A stretch of DNA of 34,092 bases from the NCBI GenBank assembly GCA_964429485.1, contig CAYSBW010000024.1, positions 1-34,092 of the forward strand, given 5' to 3'. Origin of the DNA: JAPLKB01 sp964429485. GTDB lineage: Bacteria > Desulfobacterota > Syntrophorhabdia > Syntrophorhabdales > Syntrophorhabdaceae. This document shows positions 16,335-23,899 of this stretch, piece after piece (the first letter of the stretch is position 1; the number at the start of each line of letters is the position of its first letter). A model generated the notes under the pieces. That model ran no database searches, was not told the origin of the DNA, and was given only the letters and a program-made list of their open reading frames with translations. The position numbers and the translations under genes were made by a program.

Positions 16335-17161
16335 AAATTGTTATAACAGGGGGCAAGGGTTTACTTGCAAAGAATATCCTGCCCTTTCTTAACTTATACC
16401 ATGAAGTAATGCCCGTAGATATTGATGAATGGGACATTGAGGATAAAAAGAAGGGTGAAGTATTCCTGAAAAAGAATTCTCCTGATGCAGTTATAAACCT
16501 TGCTGCTGTTACAAATGTTGATGGTTGTGAAGACTGCCTTGAACTTGCAGAAAAAATAAACGGAGAAGCTCCTGGTTTCCTGGCAGAGCTCTGTCAAAAA
16601 CACAGAATAAAGCTTGTTCATTTGAGTACTGATTATGTATTCAATGGCAGAAAAAATGCGCCCTATACTGAAGAAGAAATTCCTGACCCACAGTCAGTAT
16701 ATGGAAAAACCAAACTTGCAGGCGAAATTAAAATAATGAGGAAGAACCCCTCATCCCTTATAATAAGGACTCAATGGTTATACGGGGATGGAGGGGAAAA
16801 CTTTATAACAAAAATAACAAAAGCAGCAAAGGAAAAAGGTACGGTTGAAGTGGTAAATGATCAAAGAGGAATGCCTACATATGCAAAAGACCTTGCACTG
16901 CCGATAAAAACGCTCCTGGAAGGCAAGAATTCAGGGATTTACAATGTTGCAAACAGCGGTTCCTGTACATGGTATGAATTTGCAAAGGAAATATTCTCTC
17001 AACTTCACATGGAAATAGCAGTTAAACCAATTACGTCAGCCCAGCTCAACAGAAAAGCAAACAGACCGGCTTATTCAATATTCGACTGCTCAAAGCTTGA
17101 AAGAGACACGGGTATCGTTATGAGAAGCTGGGAAGAAGCACTGGAAGAGTATCTCGGCTGA
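16331..17161 (+). CDS. rfbD: dTDP-4-dehydrorhamnose reductase (RmlD)
   Basis: RmlD reduces the 4-keto sugar to dTDP-L-rhamnose in the last step of the pathway. The 276-aa SDR has the nucleotide-binding GGKGLLAKNI at the N-terminus, INLAAVTNVDGCED, STDYVFNG and the catalytic VYGKTKLAGE. Near the end it has a NRPAYSIFDCSKL block as in RmlD. It overlaps rfbB by 4 bp (ATGA) and leads straight into lpxH. With the preceding two genes it would supply a deoxy-sugar for O-antigen or core. Confidence 0.93.
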   Translation: MKIVITGGKGLLAKNILPFLNLYHEVMPVDIDEWDIEDKKKGEVFLKKNSPDAVINLAAVTNVDGCEDCLELAEKINGEAPGFLAELCQKHRIKLVHLSTDYVFNGRKNAPYTEEEIPDPQSVYGKTKLAGEIKIMRKNPSSLIIRTQWLYGDGGENFITKITKAAKEKGTVEVVNDQRGMPTYAKDLALPIKTLLEGKNSGIYNVANSGSCTWYEFAKEIFSQLHMEIAVKPITSAQLNRKANRPAYSIFDCSKLERDTGIVMRSWEEALEEYLG

Positions 17162-17166
17162 AATTT

Positions 17167-17886
17167 ATGAAAATTGTTTTTTTTTCAGACGCTCATCTTA
17201 ACAGGGAAAATAACAATAAAAGTACATTTCTCATAGATTTTATCAATGATATATGTATGAATGCCGATATAATTGTTATTCTTGGAGATCTTTTCGAATT
17301 CTACCACGGTTATGACGGATACATATATCCATGGTACAAAGAAGCCGTGGATGCACTGAAAAATATTGCTGAAAAAGGAAAAAATGTATATTTTATCGAG
17401 GGTAATCATGAATTTGGGATGGGCAATTTTTTTGAAACATACACAGGAATTATATGTCTCGATAATTTGACCTTATCTGTCGATAACATCAAAATATATA
17501 TTGCACATGGCCACGAAATAAAAAACAATCTTCTTGTAAAATTCCTGAAAACACCATTTATTTACTGGATAATGAATACTTTTGGCCCTTCTCTTACATG
17601 GAACATTGCCGAAATTTCAGGCTATTTTTTATCCAGAAAAAATAAACCCTATAGCAGGAAAGCCTTTAACATGTTCAGACAATTTGCACAAAAAAAACTC
17701 GACGAAGGTTATGATGTCCTGATACTCGGACATTCTCATATACCTGATAAATTCGATATCAGTACAGGTGATATAAAAAAATACTACCTTAACACCGGAG
17801 ATATAATTAATTCTGCAAGTTATGTCGAATACAACAGCAAAGAAGGCTTCGAACTTAAAAAATATTCAAGAACAGCTTATAAATAG
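17167..17886 (+). CDS. lpxH: UDP-2,3-diacylglucosamine diphosphatase-type phosphoesterase (LpxH)
   Basis: The 239-aa calcineurin-like metallophosphoesterase carries all five metal motifs: D8-A-H10, GD41LFEF, G79-N80-H81-E, H114-G-H116 and GH189-S-H191. The helical insertion between about 118 and 180 and the GDLFEF block match LpxH, which makes lipid X from UDP-diacylglucosamine at the inner membrane face. It starts 5 bp after rfbD with no strong ribosome-binding site, so translation is probably coupled. Its last 10 bp overlap the convergent M24 peptidase gene. A more general phosphoesterase is possible but less likely next to lptD. Confidence 0.88.
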   Translation: MKIVFFSDAHLNRENNNKSTFLIDFINDICMNADIIVILGDLFEFYHGYDGYIYPWYKEAVDALKNIAEKGKNVYFIEGNHEFGMGNFFETYTGIICLDNLTLSVDNIKIYIAHGHEIKNNLLVKFLKTPFIYWIMNTFGPSLTWNIAEISGYFLSRKNKPYSRKAFNMFRQFAQKKLDEGYDVLILGHSHIPDKFDISTGDIKKYYLNTGDIINSASYVEYNSKEGFELKKYSRTAYK

Positions 17887-19079
17887 ACAATACCTATCGG
17901 AAAATTAGTGACTCTTTCCAAACGATCCTTACGGACAACAAAGTCAACTTCTATGCCTATGGCTCCTTCTCCGGGAATAATAAATTTAGGCTCAAAAGCA
18001 AAGACCATTCCCTCTTTTAGAACAATACTGTGTCTCGGTGTTATTACCGGAAGTTCATTTATTTCAAGACCGATACCGTGTCCTATAAAACCAACCTTGC
18101 CGGGTCCATAACCCATGAAATAATCTTCCAGCTTAGCTTTTTTTACCTTATCTGCTGCACGCATGAACACTTCCGTCCCGTTCACACCTTCCCTTGCAAA
18201 TTCTGTCGTGTCTTCAATGATATCCTTAGCAGTTTCATAGCCCTTCTGAAAAATATCCTTCATTTTTCCAATTACATAAGGTCTTGTTTCATCAGTAATA
18301 TAACCGTTGTATCCTCCGCCATAATCGATAACTACAGGTACTCCTTTTTTGATTTTGTTCGTTGAAGGTCCCTGTGCGATTGCATGGGTAACACCAGCGC
18401 CTGAAATTGGCACGTCCGCATGAGACTGTATTGTTCCCGAGTAGCCATGGGTAATATACATATTCATCATTTCCTGGTTTAACCCCCTCATGCGCAAAAA
18501 ACCCTGGTGCCCAAAAATTCTTCCCCGGGATTCAAGAACAGCTCCTATCTCCAATTCAGTCATATCTTCCTTAATAACCTTCTTGGCCCACTCAAAAACA
18601 TGTGTTATAATTTCTCCTGATTTTCTAATTTGTTCTATCTCGAAAGGGCTTTTTATCAACCTCACATCCTTAATAAGAAAAGAAATATCGACAAAATTCT
18701 CGAATTTAAGAATTTTTTTCCACCGTTCAAAAACAGATACAGGCAAAACATCAAATTCCATTGCTCCCCTGCCCTTTAAAACATTTTTATCTTCAAGGAA
18801 GGCTTTAACATCCTTATCTTTTTTTATAGATATTATATTCAGAGGTGTTTCATAAAGAGCCCTTTCCATTGTTTTTTCAATAAACAGGAGCGGTTCTCCC
18901 TGAGCAGGAACAAAAAGGGCGCCTTTCTGCAGCGTGCCTGTAAAGTAAAACATATCCACATTCTGCAAAATAACTGCAAAATCTATATTATTTTCAGTCA
19001 TTCTCTTCTGGAGACTATTTATACGGTTTTTAATTTCCGATTCAGGCGTGAGATCACATTTGTTTAAGCTTTTCAACAT
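17877..19079 (-). CDS. M24 family metallopeptidase (Xaa-Pro peptidase type)
   Basis: The 400-aa protein has a creatinase-type N-terminal domain (about 15-135) and a pita-bread catalytic domain. The five metal ligands are visible as D252 (VVIDYGG), D263 (YITDETR), H334 (GHGIGLE), E363 (FAFEPKF) and E377 (GIEVDF). The expected activity is aminopeptidase P or prolidase on Xaa-Pro peptides. GGGAGAG lies nine bases before the ATG at 19079. It overlaps the 3' end of proS by 26 bp, so both are probably one transcript. It converges on and overlaps lpxH by 10 bp with no terminator between them. Confidence 0.92.
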   Translation of the reverse strand: MLKSLNKCDLTPESEIKNRINSLQKRMTENNIDFAVILQNVDMFYFTGTLQKGALFVPAQGEPLLFIEKTMERALYETPLNIISIKKDKDVKAFLEDKNVLKGRGAMEFDVLPVSVFERWKKILKFENFVDISFLIKDVRLIKSPFEIEQIRKSGEIITHVFEWAKKVIKEDMTELEIGAVLESRGRIFGHQGFLRMRGLNQEMMNMYITHGYSGTIQSHADVPISGAGVTHAIAQGPSTNKIKKGVPVVIDYGGGYNGYITDETRPYVIGKMKDIFQKGYETAKDIIEDTTEFAREGVNGTEVFMRAADKVKKAKLEDYFMGYGPGKVGFIGHGIGLEINELPVITPRHSIVLKEGMVFAFEPKFIIPGEGAIGIEVDFVVRKDRLERVTNFPIGIVYL

Positions 19080-20766
19080 GGCTTATTACTCTCCCTATTA
19101 TATCTTCTTTTCTGATCTTTTCAGATTCCTTCTCATTACGTATTTTTAATTCCACCAATCCTTCTTTTAAGTTCCTTTCTCCTATGGTAACTCTCAGAGG
19201 TATGCCTATAAGGTCGCAATCTTTAAATTTGACCCCAGGGCGTTCATTCCTGTCATCAATGATAACATCCATGCCCTTATCCAATAAAGCTTTGTATGTC
19301 ATACCAGCAAGTTCCATACTCTCAGCATGAGAGTTGTTTACAGGAAGCACATTTACTTCAAAGGGTGCGATTGCCATGGGCATAACTATACCATTTTCAT
19401 CATATCCCTGCTCAATGGCAGCAGCTACTGTTCTTCCTGTTCCAATACCGTAGCAGCCCATAACCATATTTATTTCCTTGCCATCCTTATCAAGGAATGT
19501 TGCTTTCATAGCTTCACTATATTTCAGGCCAAGTTTAAAGATATGTCCAACCTCGATTCCCCTTGTTGAAAAAAGTCTGTTACCACATTTCGGACATGGA
19601 TCCCCTTCCCTTACTGTTGTCAAATCAAAAAAACCTTCAACTTTAAAATCACCTGTATTAACTTCCTTAATATGAACATCTTCCTCATTTCCACCAATTA
19701 CAAAATCCTCCATATATTGAACATCACGGTCAGCATAAAGAGGGATCTTAAGCCCTATTGGTCCGGAAAAACCGAGAGGACCCCCTGTATGTTCCTCTAT
19801 TGTATATTTGTCTGCAAGTTCCAGATAATCGAGCGACAAAAGGTTTGCCAGTTTTGTTTCATTTATTTCTCGATCCCCTCTTATCAATACACCAATAACA
19901 CCTTTATCTGTGTTGAAAATCATTGTTTTTAAGATATTATCAGGAGCAACGTTCAAAAAGGATGCAACTTCTTCCACTTTTTTCTGGCCAGGCGTTTCAA
20001 CACGTCTGCAATTGCCTTTTTTTACTGTTGGAAGGGTTTTCCCATGGTTCCCTGCCTCTGCTTTTTCAAGGTTTGCTGCATAATTACATGAATCGCAGGA
20101 TATAATCACATCCTCACCTGTTTCTGCAAGAACCATGAATTCATGTGAAAAGCTTCCTCCAATCTGTCCTGTATCTGCTTCTACAGGCCTGAATCTGAAT
20201 CCGCATCTCCTGAATATATTATTATATGCATCAAACATTGCCATATAACTTTTTTCAGCGCCTGCCTCATCAATATCAAAACTATATGCATCTTTCATGG
20301 AAAATTCTCTGCTTCGCATAACGCCGAATCTTGGCCTTATTTCATCTCTGAACTTAGTCTGAATCTGGTATAGATTAAGAGGCAGTTCCTTATAGGATCT
20401 AACCTCTCTCCTCACAAGATCGGTGACCACCTCTTCATGCGTAGGTGCAAGACAAAGTTCTCTGTCGTTCCTGTCAACAAATCTCAGCAATTCTTTGCCG
20501 TATTTGGCCCACCTTTTGCTTTCCTCCCACAATTCCTTTGGCTGAACAAGAGGCATCAGTATTTCCTGGGCACCTTTCTTGTTCATCTCTTCGCGGATAA
20601 TATTCTCAACTTTCCTAAGTGATTTTAAACCCAACGGCAGCCACGTATATATTCCAGAAGATAATCGCCTTATATATCCAGCTCTTAACATCAATTTGTG
20701 ACTCATAACTTCAGCTTCTTTAGGCACTTCCTTCATTGTAGGGATGAACATCTTTGAAAACAGCAT
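19054..20766 (-). CDS. proS: Prolyl-tRNA synthetase (bacterial type, with editing domain)
   Basis: This class II synthetase charges tRNA-Pro. The 570-aa protein begins FSKMFIPTMKEVPKEAEVMS, the usual bacterial-type start. The class II motifs include the motif 2 region PRFGVMRSREFSMKDAYSF. The INS editing domain lies at about 225-400, and the active-site GCYGIGTGRTVAAAIEQ follows. The anticodon-binding domain is C-terminal. I chose the ATG at 20766, with AGGAGG four bases upstream, over a longer form that adds 11 codons. It ends inside the start of the M24 gene. Confidence 0.97.
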   Translation of the reverse strand: MLFSKMFIPTMKEVPKEAEVMSHKLMLRAGYIRRLSSGIYTWLPLGLKSLRKVENIIREEMNKKGAQEILMPLVQPKELWEESKRWAKYGKELLRFVDRNDRELCLAPTHEEVVTDLVRREVRSYKELPLNLYQIQTKFRDEIRPRFGVMRSREFSMKDAYSFDIDEAGAEKSYMAMFDAYNNIFRRCGFRFRPVEADTGQIGGSFSHEFMVLAETGEDVIISCDSCNYAANLEKAEAGNHGKTLPTVKKGNCRRVETPGQKKVEEVASFLNVAPDNILKTMIFNTDKGVIGVLIRGDREINETKLANLLSLDYLELADKYTIEEHTGGPLGFSGPIGLKIPLYADRDVQYMEDFVIGGNEEDVHIKEVNTGDFKVEGFFDLTTVREGDPCPKCGNRLFSTRGIEVGHIFKLGLKYSEAMKATFLDKDGKEINMVMGCYGIGTGRTVAAAIEQGYDENGIVMPMAIAPFEVNVLPVNNSHAESMELAGMTYKALLDKGMDVIIDDRNERPGVKFKDCDLIGIPLRVTIGERNLKEGLVELKIRNEKESEKIRKEDIIGRVISHVEKLKQM

Positions 20767-21108
20767 TTTGCCTCCTGTTTTTATTGCTGTATAAAGCATG
20801 ATTTCTTTTTGGATTCAGATCATGAATTAATAAAAATTACTTTATAATATGAAGTTTATCAAGGAATTTATATTTGGATTTATTATTTTTATCTTTGTAT
20901 CAATCTGTTCCTTAACAATGCCTGAAATAAAATATATTCTAAATTTCATTTGAAAATACAGTCACTTTTATATTAAAAAAAACTCTTTTATTAAAAATGA
21001 CTATAAATGAAGTATAACCTTATATTATACTATCAATCACAATAAATAGAATTTTTATTACAAATAAAACTTGATTAAGCATTAATAAGTAACATTAATT
21101 ACTTTTAA
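20767..21108. other. AT-rich gap between proS and the porin
   Basis: This divergent gap is very AT-rich. It holds a 34-codon plus-strand reading frame (20849-20953) without a ribosome-binding site, which I do not call as a gene. Just upstream of the porin promoter is a perfect 6-bp inverted repeat, AAGTAA (21087-21092) and TTACTT (21099-21104), with a 6-bp centre. It is a possible operator, but AT-rich repeats arise easily by chance. Confidence 0.5.
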
Positions 21109-21137
21109 TTGACATAAATATGATATTCAGGTATATT
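21109..21137 (+). promoter_or_regulatory. Consensus promoter of the porin gene
   Basis: TTGACA at 21109-21114 and TATATT at 21132-21137 are separated by exactly 17 bp. Transcription should start near 21144, giving a leader of about 55 nt that ends in a strong AGGAGG ribosome-binding site. The match fits a highly expressed outer-membrane protein. An 18-bp dyad (21087-21104) abuts the -35. Confidence 0.7.
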
Positions 21138-21198
21138 AAAAATAATTAATATTTATGGATAATAATTCAGTTTATTTAAATAAAAAAAGGAGGAAGTA

Positions 21199-22488
21199 AT
21201 GAAAAAATCAGTTGCCGTATTAATTGCATTTTTCTTACTGCTGCCTGCAATAAGTTTTGCCGGCAGTGCAACAAGCAGGTATGACGTTACTATCGGCGGA
21301 TTCGTAAAGTTTGACATGGGTTATGCTACCCAGGGAGTTGGAGCTGATTACATAAGAGCGGAGAGATCAAGCTATCACCGTAATCAGAACCAGAATGACG
21401 AATACGGGAATTTCTATGCAGCATCAGGTGAGACAAGACTTAATATGCTTGTAAAAGGTCCTGACGGATGGGGGGCAAAAACAACTGCCTTTATTGAAGG
21501 TGATTTCAGGGGAACCCAGGCTGGAGCAAACTACGGTGTCTTTGCCTTGAGACATGCATATATAAGAATGACCTGGACGAACACCACACTGACAATGGGT
21601 CAGACATGGCAGAGATGGGGCTATCTCGGTGCAAATGCTGGTGTAAATCTTAATCCAAATGATGTTAATCCTTTTCTAAGAGGACAAAGACAGCCGCAAA
21701 TCACAGTTGAACAGCGCTTCAACAAAAACTGGTCAGCTTCATTTGGAATCTACTCTCCTGCAAATATGCAGGGTACAGTCGGAGGAGCATCCAGAGTTAA
21801 CAGTTTTACCATGAGCGGTCTTCCATTCGCAGAAGGAGAAGTTGTTTTTAAATCCGATGCATGTGGCAAGATAGGTCCGAGAAATCTTCTTTTTGGTCTT
21901 GGCGGATATATAGGACAGGAAAAACCTTCCTGGATTGCACAGACTGCAGCAGTAGGAAGACCTCAGATATACAACGATGACAAAGTCACTTCATGGGGTG
22001 TTGCCTTAAAGGGTTACATTCCCATCATTCCCGAGAAAAAAAGTGGTAAGGCTGGCGCACTTTCCCTTGCAGGAAACATTTTCATGGGTCAGGACTTAAG
22101 CTGGTTTGCGACTGCCTTCCCGGGAAGTTATCCTGTAGGTACAGCAGGAAACAGACATTATTCTGCTCCTGTCATTACCGGAGGATATGCACAGCTTCAA
22201 TACTATTTTACAAACAGATTGTTTGCGACAGGCTGGTATGGCTACGGCAAGACAAATATGTCCACAACCTATTCTCAGGTTGCAGCCAACGTAAATGGAG
22301 TAAAAACTCTGCAGCATATTATGGTTAACCTATCCTATGATGTAAATCCTGCAATAAGACTTGGAATTGAGTATGCAAACATATATACCCGTTATGCAAA
22401 TTATCAGGCAGTCGTAGCAGGAAGTCAGTACTATGATTCCAAGGGTTCCTTAAATTCAGTCAGAGTCGGTGCATGGTATTTCTTCTAA
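21199..22488 (+). CDS. Outer-membrane porin (DcaP/porin-like beta-barrel)
   Basis: The 429-aa protein has a signal peptide (KKSVAVLIAFFLLLPAISFA) cleaved near residue 22. The mature part is made of alternating beta-strands rich in Gly, Tyr, Trp and Asn. The first strand is YDVTIGGFVKFDMGY, followed by ETRLNMLVKGPDGWGAKTTA, and it ends in a C-terminal Phe (GAWYFF), the outer-membrane insertion signal. The GGFVKFD and TLTMGQTW blocks resemble DcaP-like trimeric porins. Its substrate is unknown. It is monocistronic, with its own promoter and a strong terminator. Its position next to the tungsten/molybdenum locus suggests, but does not show, a role in anion entry. Confidence 0.82.
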   Translation: MKKSVAVLIAFFLLLPAISFAGSATSRYDVTIGGFVKFDMGYATQGVGADYIRAERSSYHRNQNQNDEYGNFYAASGETRLNMLVKGPDGWGAKTTAFIEGDFRGTQAGANYGVFALRHAYIRMTWTNTTLTMGQTWQRWGYLGANAGVNLNPNDVNPFLRGQRQPQITVEQRFNKNWSASFGIYSPANMQGTVGGASRVNSFTMSGLPFAEGEVVFKSDACGKIGPRNLLFGLGGYIGQEKPSWIAQTAAVGRPQIYNDDKVTSWGVALKGYIPIIPEKKSGKAGALSLAGNIFMGQDLSWFATAFPGSYPVGTAGNRHYSAPVITGGYAQLQYYFTNRLFATGWYGYGKTNMSTTYSQVAANVNGVKTLQHIMVNLSYDVNPAIRLGIEYANIYTRYANYQAVVAGSQYYDSKGSLNSVRVGAWYFF

Positions 22489-22503
22489 TAAACAGTTGAC
22501 AAC

Positions 22504-22537
22504 AAAAAAAGGAGAGGTAAAAACCTCTCCTTTTTTT
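22504..22537. terminator. Bidirectional terminator between porin and storage-protein genes
   Basis: GGAGAGGT (22511-22518) and ACCTCTCC (22523-22530) form a perfect 8-bp stem with an AAAA loop. Seven A's at 22504-22510 pair with seven T's at 22531-22537. It can therefore end the porin transcript on plus and the storage-protein transcript on minus. Confidence 0.9.
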
Positions 22538-22596
22538 ATCTTAATTTCCACAAAATTAATTTTTTAAATCATATCCGGAACATTTGAATTGCACAC

Positions 22597-23427
22597 CTAA
22601 TCCTTATAAATAACGGTTCCCACATGCTCCCCTTTAAGAGCCCGTGTTATGTTGCCTTCCTCCAAACCGTTTATTATCTGAAGATCGGTCAGCACCTCGC
22701 TGTTCTGCAGGATTTCAATGCATGGACGTTCAATAATAAGATCGTCCAGATCTCTGTCAACCAGTTCCTTTGTACTTATTCTCGGAATAAACTCAGCCTG
22801 CGGATTTTTTTTCGGATCATCAGTATAAAGACCTTTCTCATCTTTTACAAATATGCACTTACATGCACCAATAAGATTTGCCATGAGTAAAGTTCCAACA
22901 TCTGTACGATGCACAGGTATGCGCCCCTTAGCAGGAGGCAATGCAAAATAATCATAAGGAGGCATACCCTGCATTACAGGAATACAACCCTGTACAAAAT
23001 AATTATTGAGTTTTACAATATCATTATCATCAATTTTAATCCCGCCATGTTGTGCAAGAAGCGTTGAAATCAGCAAGGCATTCTGCTCTGAAATTGAACT
23101 GCCGAATTTGGCCAGAATTCCTGTCGGCATGCCGAGTTCAAGTCCTATCGTATAGATATGCCGGCTTCTTGTTCCACCACCTGTTGTTATCAGGATCTTA
23201 TATTTTTTACTGTTATCAATGATCTCGCGTATAATCGGGGGAAGCGCCTTGACACCTCTGTCGCAAACAGACTGACCTCCGATCTTCAGAACATAGACAT
23301 CGGGGAAAAGTCGTTCCTGCGGTTTTATCTCGAGCTCTTCCGCAAAGGATTTGCTGACAAGACTTTCTCCCATAAGCAAACTTTTGATATGAAGACGGCG
23401 ACCGTCTTTTTCTCTAATTAAAGACAT
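22597..23427 (-). CDS. mosB: Molybdenum storage protein subunit (MosB-like, amino-acid-kinase fold)
   Basis: The 276-aa protein belongs to the amino-acid-kinase/UMP-kinase fold and closely follows the pattern of the MoSto beta subunit of Azotobacter. Landmarks are VLKIGGQSVCDRG (47-58), TTGGGTRSRHIYTIG, LAKFGSSISEQNA and GMPPYDYFALPPA. Later come HRTDVGTLLMANLIG, FVKDEKGLYTDDPKKN, FIPRIS and the C-terminal NITRALKGEHVGTVI. In MoSto, ATP hydrolysis drives deposition of polyoxomolybdate or polyoxotungstate clusters inside an (alpha-beta)3 cage. Only one subunit gene is present here, so the cage would be homomeric or use a partner from elsewhere. AGAGG lies six bases before the start. It is the last gene of the tungstate cluster. 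Confidence 0.88.
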   Translation of the reverse strand: MSLIREKDGRRLHIKSLLMGESLVSKSFAEELEIKPQERLFPDVYVLKIGGQSVCDRGVKALPPIIREIIDNSKKYKILITTGGGTRSRHIYTIGLELGMPTGILAKFGSSISEQNALLISTLLAQHGGIKIDDNDIVKLNNYFVQGCIPVMQGMPPYDYFALPPAKGRIPVHRTDVGTLLMANLIGACKCIFVKDEKGLYTDDPKKNPQAEFIPRISTKELVDRDLDDLIIERPCIEILQNSEVLTDLQIINGLEEGNITRALKGEHVGTVIYKD

Positions 23428-23481
23428 AGAAAACCTCTGTTTTTAAATTTATTTACTGTGATGCTTTTTTAATAATTTCTT

Positions 23482-23715
23482 TCAGGTACCAGGTTCAACC
23501 TCCACTTCAGTGTCTTCTTTATATTTTTTATCCCCATGTGTAAGCATTACAAGTTCTGCACCAACAGACTGTGCAATTTGTTCAAGTTCACTTTTTCTAA
23601 GATGTTTTCCGTAAATCTTAAGATTTACATCAGCAACAGCGACAAGCTTGAACCTCGGCTGTTTTTTTCCTTCTTCTGCTTTTTCTCTTTCCCTGTAAAA
23701 TATTTTTCCAGCCAT
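23482..23715 (-). CDS. 77-aa protein of unknown function next to the storage protein
   Basis: I do not recognise a family. The protein starts MAGKIFYREREKAEEGKKQP. It continues with a likely beta strand (RFKLVAVADVNLKIYG), an amphipathic helix (RKSELEQIAQSVGAEL) and a strand (VMLTHG), and ends in an acidic tail (EDTEVEVEPGT). This suggests a small alpha/beta fold. It has no signal or membrane segment and no cysteine. It has the best ribosome-binding site of the locus (AAAGGAGGT seven bases from the ATG). It is 54 bp upstream of mosB and preceded by a structured 184-bp leader, so the two are probably one unit. A role as a partner of the storage protein is an inference from position only. Confidence 0.8.
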   Translation of the reverse strand: MAGKIFYREREKAEEGKKQPRFKLVAVADVNLKIYGKHLRKSELEQIAQSVGAELVMLTHGDKKYKEDTEVEVEPGT

Positions 23716-23899
23716 TTCAACTACCTCCTTTTTTATTATCTCCGGTATTTTTTAATTATCCTTTACCTGACAAAAAACCCAAATCTGCAAACAGGTTTAT
23801 CCTCTGCTTACCGGACAGCCAAAGAAATACTTTCCCTGCTCCAGCCATATATTTATATTATATATACCACAAATATTTTTATTTAATATAATGAAACTT
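23716..23899 (-). ncRNA. Structured leader of the 77-aa/mosB unit (candidate)
   Basis: This 184-bp gap breaks an otherwise tight cluster. On minus, a TATAAT at 23862-23857 could be a -10 with a poor -35, predicting a start near 23850. The leader can then form two hairpins. The first, at 23813-23842, pairs GGA/TCC, CAG/CTG and AAAG/CTTT with a 2x2 GG internal loop and one bulge. The second, at 23787-23807, pairs GCA/TGC and AGG/CCT. An alternative pairing, AAACC with GGTTT followed by T's, overlaps the second and could act as a weak attenuator. It matches no riboswitch consensus I can recall. Confidence 0.35.

Noticed and set aside
17877..17886. Overlap of lpxH and M24 3' ends as an error
   Set aside because: Both reading frames end normally and both proteins have complete C-termini; a 10-bp convergent overlap is acceptable.
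20849..20953. 34-codon plus-strand frame between proS and the porin, hydrophobic N-terminal half
   Set aside because: No ribosome-binding site, composition dominated by Phe/Ile as expected from AT-rich DNA, and no family resemblance.
23716..23899. Molybdenum-cofactor riboswitch before the mosB unit
   Set aside because: Structure is present but does not fit the Moco/Tuco consensus as I know it, so it is listed only as an unclassified candidate leader.
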